A stretch of DNA of 64,000 bases from Candidatus Contendibacter sp. Its GTDB lineage: Bacteria; Pseudomonadota; Gammaproteobacteria; Competibacterales; Competibacteraceae. Shown one piece after another: positions 1-9,395 of the stretch. The position numbers and the translations under genes were made by a program. The stretch lies in contig JARSSO010000031.1 in NCBI GenBank assembly GCA_029624765.1, forward strand, positions 1-64,000, read 5' to 3'. The stretch's first letter is position 1. Each line of letters opens with the position of its first letter. The notes below the pieces were generated by a model. That model was not told the DNA's origin. It did not search any database and saw only the letters and a program-made list of their open reading frames with translations.

Positions 1-57
1 ATTCGCGAGGGGGGGCGCACCGTCGGCGCCGGCGTCGTCGCCAAGATCATCGAGTGA
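1..57 (+). CDS. tuf: Elongation factor Tu, C-terminal end (partial)
   Basis: The first 18 codons read as the C-terminus of EF-Tu ([13 protein letters not shown] followed by AKIIE) and end in TGA at 55-57. EF-Tu is the GTPase that delivers aminoacyl-tRNA to the ribosomal A site. Only this tail lies in the window, so nothing can be said about its GTPase domain. It sits 5 bases upstream of rpsJ, so tuf and the S10 operon are very probably cotranscribed, as in the str-S10 arrangement of many proteobacteria. Confidence 0.93.
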   Translation: MREGGRTVGAGVVAKIIE

Positions 58-62
58 GCGCC

Positions 63-383
63 ATGACCACGACCGCCAGCCAACGCATCCGCATCCGCCT
101 GAAGGCGTTCGATCACCGCCTCATCGACCAGTCGGCGCGGGAAATCGTCGAGACCGCCAAGCGCACCGGTGCCCAGGTTCGTGGCCCGATTCCGTTGCCG
201 ACCAAGGTCGAGCGCTTCACCGTGCTGATTTCGCCGCATGTCAACAAGGATGCCCGCGATCAATACGAGTTGCGCACCCACAAGCGACTCATGGATATCG
301 TGGATCCCACCGACAAGACCGTGGACGCGCTGATGAAGCTGGACCTTGCCGCTGGCGTGGACGTACAAATCAAGCTGAACTAG
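63..383 (+). CDS. rpsJ: 30S ribosomal protein S10 (NusE)
   Basis: S10 is a 30S head protein and, as NusE, a transcription antitermination partner of NusB. The S10 core [16 protein letters not shown] starts at about residue 7, and the product is 106 residues, close to the usual 103. I chose ATG at 63; a GTG at 54 would overlap the tuf stop and add three unconserved residues. It follows tuf by 5 bases, so no room exists for the long S10 leader through which L4 regulates the E. coli operon. A 78-base gap separates it from rplC. Confidence 0.97.
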   Translation: MTTTASQRIRIRLKAFDHRLIDQSAREIVETAKRTGAQVRGPIPLPTKVERFTVLISPHVNKDARDQYELRTHKRLMDIVDPTDKTVDALMKLDLAAGVDVQIKLN

Positions 384-461
384 GCGCTTGCAGTCCGGGC
401 CACGAGGGGCCGCCTTCCCTTCCTCTGGCCCGAAGCCGCCCCTATCCGAGGTTACTGAAAA

Positions 462-1106
462 ATGGCAATAGGACTCATCGGCCGCAAGGCCGGCATGACG
501 CGCCTGTTCACGGAAGACGGGGTTTCGATTCCCGTCACCTTGATCGAGGTCGAGCCGAATCGTGTCACCCAGGTCAAGACCGAGGCTACCGACGGTTACC
601 GCGCCCTGCAGGTGACGGTGGGCGCGCGTCGGGCCAGCCGGGTGACCAAGCCGATGGCCGGTCATTTCGCCAAGGCCGGGGTCGAGCCGGGCCGTGGCTT
701 GTGGGAATTCCGGCTGGCGGAGGGCGAGGGCGTCGATATCGGCGTCGGCGCCGAATTGAAAGCGGATTTGTTCCAGACCGGCCAGAAGGTGGACGTGACC
801 GGCACCACCATCGGCAAGGGGTTCGCCGGCACCATCAAGCGCCACCATTTCCGCAGCCAGCGCGCCACCCACGGTAACTCGCTGTCCCATCGCGCCCCCG
901 GGTCCATCGGCCAGAACCAGAGCCCGGGCCGGGTGTTCAAGGGCAAGAAGATGGCCGGCCATCTCGGCGCGGCGCGGCGCTGCGTCCAGAATCTGGAAGT
1001 GGTCCGGGTGGATGTCGAGCGCAATCTGCTGGCGATCAAGGGGGCGGTGCCCGGCGCCAAGGGTGGCGACGTCATGATCAAGCCCGCCGTGAAAACGCGC
1101 CGGTAA
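462..1106 (+). CDS. rplC: 50S ribosomal protein L3
   Basis: L3 is an early-assembly protein that binds 23S rRNA near the peptidyl transferase centre. The 214-residue product starts [14 protein letters not shown], the typical L3 N-terminus. Its central loop contains [29 protein letters not shown] (split here only by reading), the extension that reaches the active centre and carries the glutamine methylated by PrmB in E. coli. The gene is followed by rplD after 9 bases. Confidence 0.97.
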   Translation: MAIGLIGRKAGMTRLFTEDGVSIPVTLIEVEPNRVTQVKTEATDGYRALQVTVGARRASRVTKPMAGHFAKAGVEPGRGLWEFRLAEGEGVDIGVGAELKADLFQTGQKVDVTGTTIGKGFAGTIKRHHFRSQRATHGNSLSHRAPGSIGQNQSPGRVFKGKKMAGHLGAARRCVQNLEVVRVDVERNLLAIKGAVPGAKGGDVMIKPAVKTRR

Positions 1107-1115
1107 GGAGGCGAT

Positions 1116-1742
1116 ATGGAACTTCAGATCAAGAACGCAAGCGGCGCGGCCTCCGGTCAGATCGCCGTCGCCGACGAAACCTTCACCCGGCCGTTCAACG
1201 AGGCGCTGGTGCATCAGGTGGTGGTGGCGTATCTGGCGGGGGGGCGGGCTGGCACCCGCGCCCAGAAGAACCGCTCCGACGTTCGCGGCGGCGGCGCCAA
1301 GCCATGGCGGCAGAAGGGCACCGGTCGCGCCCGCGCCGGTTCCAGCCGCAGCCCGATTTGGCGGGGCGGCGGCGTGACCTTCGCGGCCCGGCCTCAGGAT
1401 CACGCGCAAAAGGTCAATCGCAAGATGTATCGCGCCGCGATGCGCGCCATCTTCTCCGAACTGCTGCGCCAGGACCGATTGCTGGTGGTCGACGCCCTTG
1501 ACCTTCCGGAAATCAAGACTCGGCTGATGGTGGCGCAACTGGCGGCGCTGGGCTTGGCCGATCAGCGGCGGATCTTGCTGGTGGCCGATGAGGTGGACGA
1601 GAACCTGTGCCTGTCGGCGCGCAATCTGCCGGCGGTGGCGGTGAGCGACGTGCATGGTCTGAATCCGGTCAGTCTGGTCGGCGCGGACGCGGTGGTGATG
1701 ACGGTGGACGCGGTTCGGCGCGTCGGGGAGTGGTTGGCATGA
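1116..1742 (+). CDS. rplD: 50S ribosomal protein L4
   Basis: L4 binds domain I of 23S rRNA and lines the exit tunnel; in E. coli it also represses the S10 operon. The 208-residue protein contains the tunnel-loop region [18 protein letters not shown] and the SPIWRGGG segment typical of L4. A strong Shine-Dalgarno sequence (AAGGAGG) lies just before the ATG at 1116. The 3' end overlaps rplW by 4 bases (ATGA), indicating translational coupling. Because the usual S10 leader is missing, L4 feedback, if it exists, must act elsewhere. Confidence 0.97.
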   Translation: MELQIKNASGAASGQIAVADETFTRPFNEALVHQVVVAYLAGGRAGTRAQKNRSDVRGGGAKPWRQKGTGRARAGSSRSPIWRGGGVTFAARPQDHAQKVNRKMYRAAMRAIFSELLRQDRLLVVDALDLPEIKTRLMVAQLAALGLADQRRILLVADEVDENLCLSARNLPAVAVSDVHGLNPVSLVGADAVVMTVDAVRRVGEWLA

Positions 1743-2035
1743 ACGAGGAGCGCCTGCTGAAGATTCTGTTGGCTCCGCACGTTTCCGAGAAAAGCAACCG
1801 TCTCGGCGAACGGCATAACCAGGTGGCGTTCAAGGTGAGCCGCGACGCCACCAAGCCGGAAATCAAGGATGCCGTGGAGCTGTTGTTCAAGGTCAAGGTC
1901 CAGGGCGTGACGGTTCTCAACGTCAAGGGCAAGCGCAAGCGGTTTGGCGCGCTGCCCGGCCGGCGTTCCGACTGGAAAAAGGCCTACGTCTCGTTGGAAC
2001 AAGGCCACGAGATCGATTTCCAGATGGCGAACTGA
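1739..2035 (+). CDS. rplW: 50S ribosomal protein L23
   Basis: L23 sits at the polypeptide exit and docks trigger factor and SRP. The 98-residue product begins [19 protein letters not shown], a typical L23 start. The open frame extends further upstream, but that extension lies inside rplD and is not conserved. ATG at 1739 gives a 4-base overlap with the rplD stop. The [17 protein letters not shown] segment matches the conserved C-terminal half. Confidence 0.97.
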   Translation: MNEERLLKILLAPHVSEKSNRLGERHNQVAFKVSRDATKPEIKDAVELLFKVKVQGVTVLNVKGKRKRFGALPGRRSDWKKAYVSLEQGHEIDFQMAN

Positions 2036-2080
2036 GCGGGCGCGCGTCGTCCCGGTATCCGAGAGTTAAAGGTAAATTCC

Positions 2081-2908
2081 ATGCCCATCGTCAAGACCAA
2101 ACCCACCTCGCCCGGCCGGCGCTTCGTGGTCAAGGTCGTCAACCCCGATCTGCACAAGGGACGACCCTACGCCCCGCTGCTGGAAAAGCAGACCCGCAAG
2201 GGTGGCCGCAACAACATGGGCCGCATCACCACCCGGCATCAGGGCGGCGGCCACAAGCAGCACTACCGGTTGATCGATTTCAAGCGCGACAAGGACAACA
2301 TTCCCGCCAAGGTCGAGCGGCTGGAGTACGACCCCAACCGCAGCGCCCACATCGCGCTGCTGCTCTACGCCGACGGCGAGCGCCGCTACATTATCGCCCC
2401 GCGCGAGGTGGGCGTGGGCGCGACCCTGATTTCCGGTCCGGCGGCGGCGATCAAGGCCGGCAACGCCTTGCCGCTGCGCAACGTCCCGGTCGGCAGTCAG
2501 GTGCATTGCGTGGAACTGCGCCCCGGCAAGGGCGCGCAACTGGCCCGCAGCGCCGGCGCCTCGGTGCAGTTGATCGCCCGCGAAGGCAACTACGCCACCT
2601 TGCGGATGCGCTCCGGCGAAATCCGCAAAGTCCATGCGGACTGCAAGGCGACCATCGGTGGGGTCGGCAACGAGGAGCACAACCTGCGTTCCCTCGGCAA
2701 AGCCGGTGCCAAGCGCTGGCGGGGGATTCGACCCACGGTGCGCGGCGTCGCCATGAACCCGGTCGATCACCCCCACGGCGGCGGCGAGGGCCGCACCTCC
2801 GGCGGGCGTCATCCGGTCTCGCCGTGGGGCACGCCGACCAAGGGCTACAAGACCCGCTCGAACAAGCGCACCGACCGCCTGATCGTGCGCCGGCGTAAAG
2901 CGAAATAA
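2081..2908 (+). CDS. rplB: 50S ribosomal protein L2
   Basis: L2 is one of the most conserved large-subunit proteins, needed for subunit association and peptidyl transferase assembly. The 275-residue product has the N-terminal [14 protein letters not shown] and the C-terminal motif [14 protein letters not shown], with the conserved histidine of the HPHGGGEG loop intact. Length matches the family (273 in E. coli). It lies 45 bases after rplW and 15 bases before rpsS. Confidence 0.98.
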   Translation: MPIVKTKPTSPGRRFVVKVVNPDLHKGRPYAPLLEKQTRKGGRNNMGRITTRHQGGGHKQHYRLIDFKRDKDNIPAKVERLEYDPNRSAHIALLLYADGERRYIIAPREVGVGATLISGPAAAIKAGNALPLRNVPVGSQVHCVELRPGKGAQLARSAGASVQLIAREGNYATLRMRSGEIRKVHADCKATIGGVGNEEHNLRSLGKAGAKRWRGIRPTVRGVAMNPVDHPHGGGEGRTSGGRHPVSPWGTPTKGYKTRSNKRTDRLIVRRRKAK

Positions 2909-2923
2909 CGAGGAATCCGTCCA

Positions 2924-3196
2924 GTGCCACGTTCGATCAAGAAGGGGCCGTTTGTCGATCTCCACCTGGCCAAGAAGGTGGGGCAGGCGGTCGCCACCCA
3001 CACCAAGCGGCCGATCAAGACCTGGTCGCGGCGGTCAATGATCCTGCCCGAAATGATCGGCCTGACCATCGCCGTGCACAACGGTCGCCAGCACGTGCCG
3101 ATTCTCGTCACCGAGAACATGGTGGGTCACAAGCTGGGCGAGTTTGCCGCCACCCGCACCTATCGCGGGCATGCGGCGGACAAGAAATCCAAATAA
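2924..3196 (+). CDS. rpsS: 30S ribosomal protein S19
   Basis: S19 binds the 30S head with S13 and contacts the large subunit. The 90-residue product starts [15 protein letters not shown], the canonical S19 N-terminus, from a GTG start at 2924. The conserved [14 protein letters not shown] and GHKLGEFA segments are present. The ATG-free start agrees with the family length (92 in E. coli). Confidence 0.97.
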   Translation: MPRSIKKGPFVDLHLAKKVGQAVATHTKRPIKTWSRRSMILPEMIGLTIAVHNGRQHVPILVTENMVGHKLGEFAATRTYRGHAADKKSK

Positions 3197-3208
3197 GGAG
3201 GCGACACC

Positions 3209-3541
3209 GTGCAAGCCGTCGCGATCATGAAACATGCCCGCATTTCGCCGCAGAAAGCCCGCCTGGTCGCCGATCAGGTGCGCGATCTGCCTGTGGATCG
3301 CGCCCTGAGTCTGCTGCAATTCAGCGACAAGAAGGCGGCGCCATTGATCCGGAAGGTGCTGGAATCGGCGATTGCCAACGCCGAGCACAACCAGGGCGCC
3401 GATGTCGACGAGCTGAAAATCGCCGCCATTTGCGTGGACGGCGGTCCCGTGCTGAAGCGGATGCAGGCGCGCGCCAAGGGCCGCGGCAACCGCATCGTCA
3501 AGCGCACCAGTCATATCACGGTTACCGTGGCCGAGCGATAG
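3209..3541 (+). CDS. rplV: 50S ribosomal protein L22
   Basis: L22 has a globular part on the subunit surface and a long beta-hairpin in the exit tunnel. The GTG start at 3209 is preceded by AAGGAGG. The 110-residue product equals the E. coli length and carries the [14 protein letters not shown] core and the hairpin region with [15 protein letters not shown]. It lies 13 bases before rpsC. Confidence 0.97.
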   Translation: MQAVAIMKHARISPQKARLVADQVRDLPVDRALSLLQFSDKKAAPLIRKVLESAIANAEHNQGADVDELKIAAICVDGGPVLKRMQARAKGRGNRIVKRTSHITVTVAER

Positions 3542-3554
3542 GAGCGGAAACGAC

Positions 3555-4238
3555 ATGGGTCAAAAAGTCAGCCCCACCGGAATCCGCCTGGGCATCGCCA
3601 CCGACTGGACGTCCAAGTGGTATGCCAACAGCAAGAACTTCCCCGATCTGCTCGAAACCGACCTGACGGTGCGGCAGTTCCTGAAGAAGAAACTGGCCAA
3701 CGCCTCGGTCAGCCGGATTCAGATCGAGCGGCCGGCCCGCCTGGCGCGGATCACCGTGCATACCGCTCGGCCCGGCGTGGTGATCGGCAAGAAGGGCGAG
3801 GATATCGAAGCCTTGCGCAAGGCCGTCGCCAAGATGATGCGGCTGGACGTCAAGGATTTGCAGATCAACATCGAGGAGATTCGCAAGCCGGAGCTGGACG
3901 CCCAACTGGTCGCCGAAGGCGTGGCCCAGCAACTGGAGCGGCGCATCATGTTCCGGCGGGCGATGAAGCGCTCGGTGACCAACGCGATGCGCCTGGGCGC
4001 GCTCGGGATCAAGATCCAGGTTTCCGGCCGTTTGAACGGTGCCGAGATCGCGCGCAGCGAGTGGACCCGGGAAGGGCGGGTGCCGTTGCATACCCTGCGC
4101 GCCAATATCGATTATGGCTTGGCCGAGGCCCGGACCACCTATGGCGTGATCGGGATCAAGGTCTGGATTTTCAAGGGCGAGGTGTTCGGTTTCGACCGGC
4201 CGGGCGAGGCCAAGTCCGAAAAGGCCGCCGCCAACTGA
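3555..4238 (+). CDS. rpsC: 30S ribosomal protein S3
   Basis: S3 lies at the mRNA entry site of the 30S subunit and takes part in mRNA unwinding. The 227-residue product starts [14 protein letters not shown]. It contains the KH-domain GxxG loop ([13 protein letters not shown]) and the C-terminal domain ending in the [13 protein letters not shown] motif. It is 34 bases upstream of rplP. Confidence 0.97.
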   Translation: MGQKVSPTGIRLGIATDWTSKWYANSKNFPDLLETDLTVRQFLKKKLANASVSRIQIERPARLARITVHTARPGVVIGKKGEDIEALRKAVAKMMRLDVKDLQINIEEIRKPELDAQLVAEGVAQQLERRIMFRRAMKRSVTNAMRLGALGIKIQVSGRLNGAEIARSEWTREGRVPLHTLRANIDYGLAEARTTYGVIGIKVWIFKGEVFGFDRPGEAKSEKAAAN

Positions 4239-4272
4239 ACGCCCGAAACCGTGTGGATAGACGAGACCGAAC

Positions 4273-4685
<413 letters not shown>

Positions 4686-4686
<1 letters not shown>

Positions 4687-4880
4687 TGAACGCAAACGAG
4701 TTGCGACAAAAAACCGTGGCTGAGCTGGAGCGGGAGCTGTTGGCGTTGCTGCGCGAACAGTTCAACCTGCGCATGCAGAAAGCCACCAATCAAGCCACCA
4801 AGCCCCATTTATTTCGGCAGGCGCGGCGCAACATTGCGCGGGTCAAGATGGTGTTAGGCGAGAAGGCGAAACAGGCATGA
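4686..4880 (+). CDS. rpmC: 50S ribosomal protein L29
   Basis: L29 is a small helical protein near the exit tunnel that helps trigger factor and SRP docking with L23. ATG at 4686 gives 64 residues beginning [17 protein letters not shown], as in the family. A GTG at 4683 would add only one residue and sits inside the rplP stop region, so it was rejected. The gene is overlapped by 4 bases by rpsQ. Confidence 0.96.
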
Positions 4881-5137
4881 CGACGGACACCCCGGTGGAG
4901 CGTACCCTGAGCGGGCGCGTGACCAGCGACAAAATGAACAAGACCATCACCGTGGCGGTCGAGCGGCTGGTCAAACATCCCGTTTATGGCAAATACGTGC
5001 GCCGAACCACCAAGCTGCACGCTCACGACGAGCACAACGAATGCCGAATGGGCGACCTGGTGGCCATCAAGCAGTGTCGACCCCTGTCCAAGACCAAATC
5101 CTGGACGCTGGTCGCGGTGGTCGAGCGCGCGGAGTGA
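4877..5137 (+). CDS. rpsQ: 30S ribosomal protein S17
   Basis: S17 is a primary 16S rRNA-binding protein with an OB fold. The 86-residue product has the core [20 protein letters not shown] and the [18 protein letters not shown] segment. It starts in a 4-base overlap with rpmC. This is the last gene of the classical S10 operon; a 69-base gap with a long stem-loop follows before rplN. Confidence 0.97.
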   Translation: MTTDTPVERTLSGRVTSDKMNKTITVAVERLVKHPVYGKYVRRTTKLHAHDEHNECRMGDLVAIKQCRPLSKTKSWTLVAVVERAE

Positions 5138-5161
5138 CCGTCCCAGCGGGCTGGAACGGTC
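5136..5161 (+). other. Stem-loop at the S10/spc junction
   Basis: GACCGT and ACGGTC, with inner CCAGC/GCTGG arms, form a hairpin of about 11 base pairs with one C/A mismatch, starting inside the rpsQ stop codon. No T-tract follows, so it is not a typical Rho-independent terminator. It could be an mRNA processing or attenuation element separating the S10 and spc gene groups. Only the symmetry is seen; the role is inference. Confidence 0.4.
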
Positions 5162-5206
5162 CGCGCGGACGCTGTTTCCCCTTATCCGTGAACGGAATGT
5201 AGAACC

Positions 5207-5575
5207 ATGATTCAGATGCAAACGATGTTGGAAGTCGCCGACAACAGCGGCGCTCGCCGGCTGATGTGCATCAAGGTGCTGGGCGGTTCCCATCGCCGCT
5301 ACGCGCACATTGGCGACATCATCAAGGTCAGCATCAAGGACGCCATCCCCCGCGGCAAGGTCAACAAGGGCGAGGTTTACAACGCCGTGGTGGTGCGCAC
5401 CCGCAAGGGCGTGCGGCGGCCCGACGGCTCGCTGATCCGCTTCGATGGTAACGCGGCGGTGCTGCTCAACAACAAGCTGGAGCCGATCGGTACGCGCATC
5501 TTCGGGCCGGTCACCCGCGAGCTGCGCGGCGAGCGGTTCATGAAGATCATTTCCCTGGCCCCCGAAGTGCTGTGA
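5207..5575 (+). CDS. rplN: 50S ribosomal protein L14
   Basis: L14 lies at the subunit interface, forming bridges with 16S rRNA and binding the silencing factor RsfS. The 122-residue product begins [18 protein letters not shown] and carries the [17 protein letters not shown] region and the C-terminal [12 protein letters not shown]. It is the first gene of the spc set, 14 bases before rplX. Confidence 0.97.
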   Translation: MIQMQTMLEVADNSGARRLMCIKVLGGSHRRYAHIGDIIKVSIKDAIPRGKVNKGEVYNAVVVRTRKGVRRPDGSLIRFDGNAAVLLNNKLEPIGTRIFGPVTRELRGERFMKIISLAPEVL

Positions 5576-5589
5576 AGGTAGAGGCGGCA

Positions 5590-5910
5590 ATGCGCAGAAT
5601 TCGAAAGGATGACGAGGTCATCGTCATCGCCGGCAAGGACAAGGGCCGGCGCGGCAAGATCATGCGGGTGGTGGAAGACGGCGAGCGGGTGATCGTGGCC
5701 GGGGTCAACCTGGTCAAGCGGCACACCAAGCCCAATCCGGCGCGCGGGGTGGCGGGCGGCATCGTCGAGCGCGAGGCGACGATTCACGTGTCGAACGTGA
5801 TGCTGTTCAACCCGCTGACCAAGAAAGGGGACCGGGTCGGGTTCCGGGTGCTGGAGGACGGCCGCAAGGTGCGCTACTTCAAGTCCAACAACGAAGTCGT
5901 GGATGTTTGA
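5590..5910 (+). CDS. rplX: 50S ribosomal protein L24
   Basis: L24 is an assembly initiator protein bound to the 5' end of 23S rRNA. I chose ATG at 5590 (106 residues, [22 protein letters not shown]). A GTG at 5572 would add six unconserved residues overlapping the rplN stop. The KOW motif ([16 protein letters not shown]) is clear near residues 10-30. Confidence 0.96.
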   Translation: MRRIRKDDEVIVIAGKDKGRRGKIMRVVEDGERVIVAGVNLVKRHTKPNPARGVAGGIVEREATIHVSNVMLFNPLTKKGDRVGFRVLEDGRKVRYFKSNNEVVDV

Positions 5911-5920
5911 GGAGAGACCC

Positions 5921-6460
5921 ATGGCTCGACTACGCCAATACTATCGCGAGACCGTGGCGCCCAAGCTGCGCGAGCAGTTCGGCTATCGCAACGTCATGGA
6001 AGTGCCCCGAATCACCAAGATCACCTTGAATATGGGCGTTGGCGAGGCGGTGGCCGACAAGAAGATCATGGAGCACGCGGTTGGCAATCTGACCCAGATC
6101 GCCGGCCAGAAGCCGATCGTGACGCTGTCGCGCAAGTCCATCGCCGGCTTCAAGATCCGCGCCGGTTGGCCGATTGGGTGCAAGGTGACCTTGCGGCGTG
6201 ACCGGATGTACGAATTCCTGGATCGCCTGGTCAACATCGCCATCCCCCGCATCCGCGATTTTCGCGGTTTCAGCGCCCGCGCTTTCGACGGTCGCGGCAA
6301 TTACAGCCTGGGCGTGCGCGAACAGATCATTTTCCCGGAAATCGACTACGACAAGATCGACGCCATTCGTGGCCTCGACATCACCATCACCACCACCGCG
6401 CGCACCGATGCGGAAGGGCGCGCGCTGTTGGCGGCATTCGATTTCCCGTTTCGGAATTGA
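5921..6460 (+). CDS. rplE: 50S ribosomal protein L5
   Basis: L5 binds 5S rRNA and contacts P-site tRNA. The ATG at 5921 follows GGAGAG by a normal spacing and gives 179 residues, exactly the E. coli length, starting [20 protein letters not shown]. An upstream ATG at 5903 overlaps rplX and was rejected. The conserved [15 protein letters not shown] and SFP-like [10 protein letters not shown] segments are present. In E. coli the S8 repressor acts at the start of this gene. Confidence 0.97.
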   Translation: MARLRQYYRETVAPKLREQFGYRNVMEVPRITKITLNMGVGEAVADKKIMEHAVGNLTQIAGQKPIVTLSRKSIAGFKIRAGWPIGCKVTLRRDRMYEFLDRLVNIAIPRIRDFRGFSARAFDGRGNYSLGVREQIIFPEIDYDKIDAIRGLDITITTTARTDAEGRALLAAFDFPFRN

Positions 6461-6470
6461 GGACCAGGCC

Positions 6471-6776
6471 ATGGCCAAACTGAGCATGACCAATCGCGAG
6501 ATCAAGCGGGCGCGCGTCGTCGAACGGCATGCCGCCCGGCGGGCCGAGTTGAAGGAAGCCATCCGCAACCCGGCCACCAGCGATGAGCGACGGCGCGAGG
6601 CGCAGCAACGGTTGCAGGCGCTGCCGCGCGACGCCAGCCCCATTCGGCTGCGCAATCGCTGTCGGCTGACCGGCCGGCCGCACGGCTTTTATCGCAAGTT
6701 CGGCCTGGGCCGCAACAAGCTGCGCGAGGCTACCATGCGCGGTGACGTGCCCGGCCTGAGCAAGGCCAGTTGGTAA
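6471..6776 (+). CDS. rpsN: 30S ribosomal protein S14, zinc-free long form
   Basis: S14 helps fold the 30S head. The 101-residue product starts [20 protein letters not shown] and ends [18 protein letters not shown]. The CxxC pairs of the short zinc-ribbon form are absent, and a longer central region (about residues 30-50) is present, so this is the 'C-minus' type. The longer open frame upstream lies inside rplE and is spurious. A 101-base gap with a GC-rich hairpin follows. Confidence 0.97.
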   Translation: MAKLSMTNREIKRARVVERHAARRAELKEAIRNPATSDERRREAQQRLQALPRDASPIRLRNRCRLTGRPHGFYRKFGLGRNKLREATMRGDVPGLSKASW

Positions 6777-6828
6777 ACCGCCGTCCGGCCACTCGTGGCT
6801 GGATCCCGACGCCTTAAGTTCAGGGTTT

Positions 6829-6845
6829 GCCCCGCCCGGCGGGGC
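6829..6845 (+). other. GC-rich stem-loop before rpsH
   Basis: GCCCCG and CGGGGC with a five-base loop form a compact hairpin in the 101-base rpsN-rpsH gap, the longest gap in the spc set. No T-run follows, so termination is unlikely. It could stabilise or help process the mRNA; no function can be assigned from sequence alone. Confidence 0.35.
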
Positions 6846-6877
6846 CCCGAGACTGACCACGTGGAGACATTCGATCG

Positions 6878-7276
6878 ATGAGCATGACGGACCCCATCGC
6901 GGATATGCTGACGCGCATCCGCAATGCCCAGGCCGCCGCCAAGACCCAGGTCAGCATGCCGTCTTCCAAGTTGAAGACGGCCATCGCCCAGGTGTTGCGG
7001 GATGAGGGCTACATCACGGGTTACGCGGTGGCGCAAACCGCCCCCGGCAAGGCCGAGTTGACGGTTACCCTGAAGTATTTTGAAGGCCAACCCGTGATCG
7101 ATCGGATCGAACGGGTCAGTCGTCCCGGCCGGCGGGTGTTCCGCGGCAAGGACGAGCTTCCCAAGGTCATGGGTGGCTGGGGTGTGGCCATCGTGTCCAC
7201 CCCTCGGGGTTTGATGAGCGACCGCGCCGCGCGCGCCGCCGGGCATGGCGGCGAAGTGCTGTGCCTCGTGGCGTAG
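6878..7276 (+). CDS. rpsH: 30S ribosomal protein S8
   Basis: S8 is a primary 16S rRNA-binding protein and, in E. coli, the autogenous repressor of the spc operon. The 132-residue product begins [18 protein letters not shown], matching the E. coli start, and ends with [14 protein letters not shown] followed by GEVLCLVA, the conserved C-terminal RNA-binding segment. It lies 12 bases before rplF. Confidence 0.97.
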   Translation: MSMTDPIADMLTRIRNAQAAAKTQVSMPSSKLKTAIAQVLRDEGYITGYAVAQTAPGKAELTVTLKYFEGQPVIDRIERVSRPGRRVFRGKDELPKVMGGWGVAIVSTPRGLMSDRAARAAGHGGEVLCLVA

Positions 7277-7288
7277 GGGGGCGATTCC

Positions 7289-7861
7289 ATGGTAAGCGTC
7301 GTCAAGGAACGGAAAATTCGCACCTCGCGCGTCGGTAAAAAGCCGATTCCCGTGCCGACGGGGGTCAGTGTCGCCATCGAAGGCCAGGATGTCGCCATCA
7401 AGGGCGTCAAGGGCGCGGCCGAACTGCGGGTGCATCCGTGGGTGGTGGTCCAACGCGAGGGCAATGAGATCAAGGTCGCCCCGCGCCTGGTCACCAACGA
7501 CGGCAAGCATCGGGCCATGACCGGCACCATGCGCGCCTTGCTCAACAACATGGTGATCGGCGTCACCCAGGGGTTCGAACGCAAGCTGCAACTGGTCGGC
7601 GTCGGCTACAAGGCCCAGGCGCAGGGCGCGGTGCTGAATTTGACGCTGGGGTTCTCCCATCCGGTCGAATTCAAGGTCCCGGAAGGCATCACCATCCAAA
7701 CGCCCAGTCAAACCGAGATCATCGTCCGCGGCGTGGACAAGCAACGGGTCGGCGAGGTCGCCGCTCAGATCCGCGCCTATCGGCCGCCCGAACCCTACAA
7801 GGGGAAGGGCGTGCGCTATGCGGACGAGACGATCATTTTGAAAGAAGCCAAGAAGAAGTAA
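7289..7861 (+). CDS. rplF: 50S ribosomal protein L6
   Basis: L6 lies near the factor-binding site of the 50S subunit. At 190 residues it is about 13 longer than E. coli L6. The family start normally corresponds to SRVGKKPIPVP, found here from about residue 13. No alternative start codon lies between 7289 and that point, so a short basic N-terminal extension (MVSVVKERKIRT) seems real. The C-terminal PEPYKGKGVRYADE motif is intact. Confidence 0.96.
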   Translation: MVSVVKERKIRTSRVGKKPIPVPTGVSVAIEGQDVAIKGVKGAAELRVHPWVVVQREGNEIKVAPRLVTNDGKHRAMTGTMRALLNNMVIGVTQGFERKLQLVGVGYKAQAQGAVLNLTLGFSHPVEFKVPEGITIQTPSQTEIIVRGVDKQRVGEVAAQIRAYRPPEPYKGKGVRYADETIILKEAKKK

Positions 7862-7870
7862 GGATCCGCC

Positions 7871-8245
7871 ATGGACAAGAAAGCAGCCGGTAAGAAGGCC
7901 GCGCGTCTGCGGCGCGGATTGCGGACCCGGTACAAGATTCGCGAGCTGGAGATCCACCGGTTGTGCGTGCATCGCACCCCAACCCATATTTACGCTCAAC
8001 TCATCAGCCCGGCTTCGACCGGTGACCGGACCTTGGCCGCCGCTTCCACGCTGGAGCCGACGCTGCGTCATTCCCTCAAAAGCACCGGCAATGTCGAAGC
8101 GGCCAGGGCGGTGGGCAAGGCCATCGCCGAGAAAGCCAGGGCAGTGGGCGTGACCCGGGTGGCGTTCGATCGCTCCGGTTTCAAATATCACGGCCGGGTC
8201 AAGGCGTTGGCCGACGCCGCCCGCGAGAACGGTTTGGAGTTTTAA
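7871..8245 (+). CDS. rplR: 50S ribosomal protein L18
   Basis: L18 binds 5S rRNA with L5 and L25. The 124-residue product has an N-terminal lysine/arginine-rich arm ([18 protein letters not shown]) and the conserved [20 protein letters not shown] motif near the C-terminus. It is a little longer than the 117-residue E. coli protein. It lies 9 bases from both rplF and rpsE. Confidence 0.96.
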   Translation: MDKKAAGKKAARLRRGLRTRYKIRELEIHRLCVHRTPTHIYAQLISPASTGDRTLAAASTLEPTLRHSLKSTGNVEAARAVGKAIAEKARAVGVTRVAFDRSGFKYHGRVKALADAARENGLEF

Positions 8246-8254
8246 GGAGCGGAA

Positions 8255-8764
8255 ATGGCGATGAACGTGGAAGGTTCCCAAAACAGCGACGGCTTGCAGG
8301 AGAAGTTGATCGCGGTCAATCGGGTGGCCAAGGTGGTCAAGGGCGGCCGGCAGTTCGGCTTTACCGCGTTGACCGTGGTGGGCGACGGCGGCGGCCGGGT
8401 GGGCCTGGGCTACGGCAAGGCCCGCGAGGTGCCGATGGCGATCCAGAAGGCGATGGACAAAGCCCGCAAGAACATGCGCGGCGTGCCGTTGAACGACAAG
8501 ACCCTGCAATACCCGGTGACGTCCCGGCATGGCGCGGCGCGGGTGTTCATGCAGCCGGCTTCCGAGGGCACCGGCATCATCGCCGGCGGCGCCATGCGCG
8601 CCGTGTTCGAGGTGGTGGGCGTCAAGGACGTACTGGCCAAATGCATCGGTTCGCGCAATCCCATCAACGTGGTGCGGGCGACCATCCGTGGCTTGAGCGC
8701 CATGAAGTCGCCCGATTACCAGGCCGCCAAGCGCGGCAAGACCGTGGACGAGATTCGGAGCTGA
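8255..8764 (+). CDS. rpsE: 30S ribosomal protein S5
   Basis: S5 acts in decoding fidelity and, with S3 and S4, at the mRNA entry helicase site. The 169-residue product contains the double-stranded-RNA-binding-like motif [18 protein letters not shown] and [17 protein letters not shown]. The C-terminal [16 protein letters not shown] motif is present. AAGGAG precedes the ATG at 8255. rpmD follows after 4 bases. Confidence 0.97.
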   Translation: MAMNVEGSQNSDGLQEKLIAVNRVAKVVKGGRQFGFTALTVVGDGGGRVGLGYGKAREVPMAIQKAMDKARKNMRGVPLNDKTLQYPVTSRHGAARVFMQPASEGTGIIAGGAMRAVFEVVGVKDVLAKCIGSRNPINVVRATIRGLSAMKSPDYQAAKRGKTVDEIRS

Positions 8765-8768
8765 AACC

Positions 8769-8951
8769 ATGGCCGGCAAACTGAAGGTGACTTTGGTCAA
8801 AAGCGCGCATGGCCGGCTGGCCGCGCATCAGGCCTGCGTGCGTGGGCTGGGATTGCGGCGAACGCAAAGTAGCGCGGTGGTGATCGACACCCCGGAAAAT
8901 CGCGGCATGATTCGCCGGGTATCGTACTTGCTGAAAGTCGAGGAGGCTTGA
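8769..8951 (+). CDS. rpmD: 50S ribosomal protein L30
   Basis: L30 is a small 50S protein absent from some lineages but usual in gammaproteobacteria. The 60-residue product has the typical [17 protein letters not shown] start, the [13 protein letters not shown] middle and the [14 protein letters not shown] end. It is packed between rpsE and rplO with 4-base gaps. Confidence 0.96.
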   Translation: MAGKLKVTLVKSAHGRLAAHQACVRGLGLRRTQSSAVVIDTPENRGMIRRVSYLLKVEEA

Positions 8952-8955
8952 AGCC

Positions 8956-9390
8956 ATGCGACTCAACACCCTCAAACCGGCGCCGGGCAGTCGGCCGAAC
9001 AAGCAGCGGGTCGGGCGCGGCATCGGTTCCGGCCTCGGCAAGACCGGCGGTCGCGGCCACAAGGGCCAGCACGCCCGGGCCGGCGGTTACCACAAGGTCG
9101 GGTTTGAAGGCGGCCAGATGCCCTTGCAGCGGCGCCTGCCCAAGCGCGGGTTCCGCTCGATGACCGCCAAGCATACCGCCGAAGTGCGATTGCACGATCT
9201 GGCCAGGCTCTCCGCCGACATCATCGACCTGGCGGCGCTCAAGGCGGCCAACGTCGTGCCGATCTTCGCCAAAAAGGCCAAGGTGATTCTCTCCGGCAAG
9301 CTGGAAAAACCGGTGACCCTGCGCGGCCTGGCGCTGACCAAGGGCGCCCGGGAGGCGGTGCTGGCGGCTGGCGGGACCATTCAAGAGTAG
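8956..9390 (+). CDS. rplO: 50S ribosomal protein L15
   Basis: L15 is a late-assembly 50S protein with a long glycine/arginine-rich N-terminal extension into the rRNA core. The 144-residue product has [20 protein letters not shown], the [11 protein letters not shown] segment and the [17 protein letters not shown] motif. Length equals the E. coli protein. secY follows after 5 bases. Confidence 0.97.
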   Translation: MRLNTLKPAPGSRPNKQRVGRGIGSGLGKTGGRGHKGQHARAGGYHKVGFEGGQMPLQRRLPKRGFRSMTAKHTAEVRLHDLARLSADIIDLAALKAANVVPIFAKKAKVILSGKLEKPVTLRGLALTKGAREAVLAAGGTIQE

Positions 9391-9395
9391 CCACG

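Noticed and set aside
6689-8800. Very long open frame on the - strand opposite rpsH-rpsE
   Set aside because: It lies exactly opposite well-identified ribosomal genes; its composition (H, R, G, A, L, D rich) is what GC-rich third positions produce in the antisense frame.
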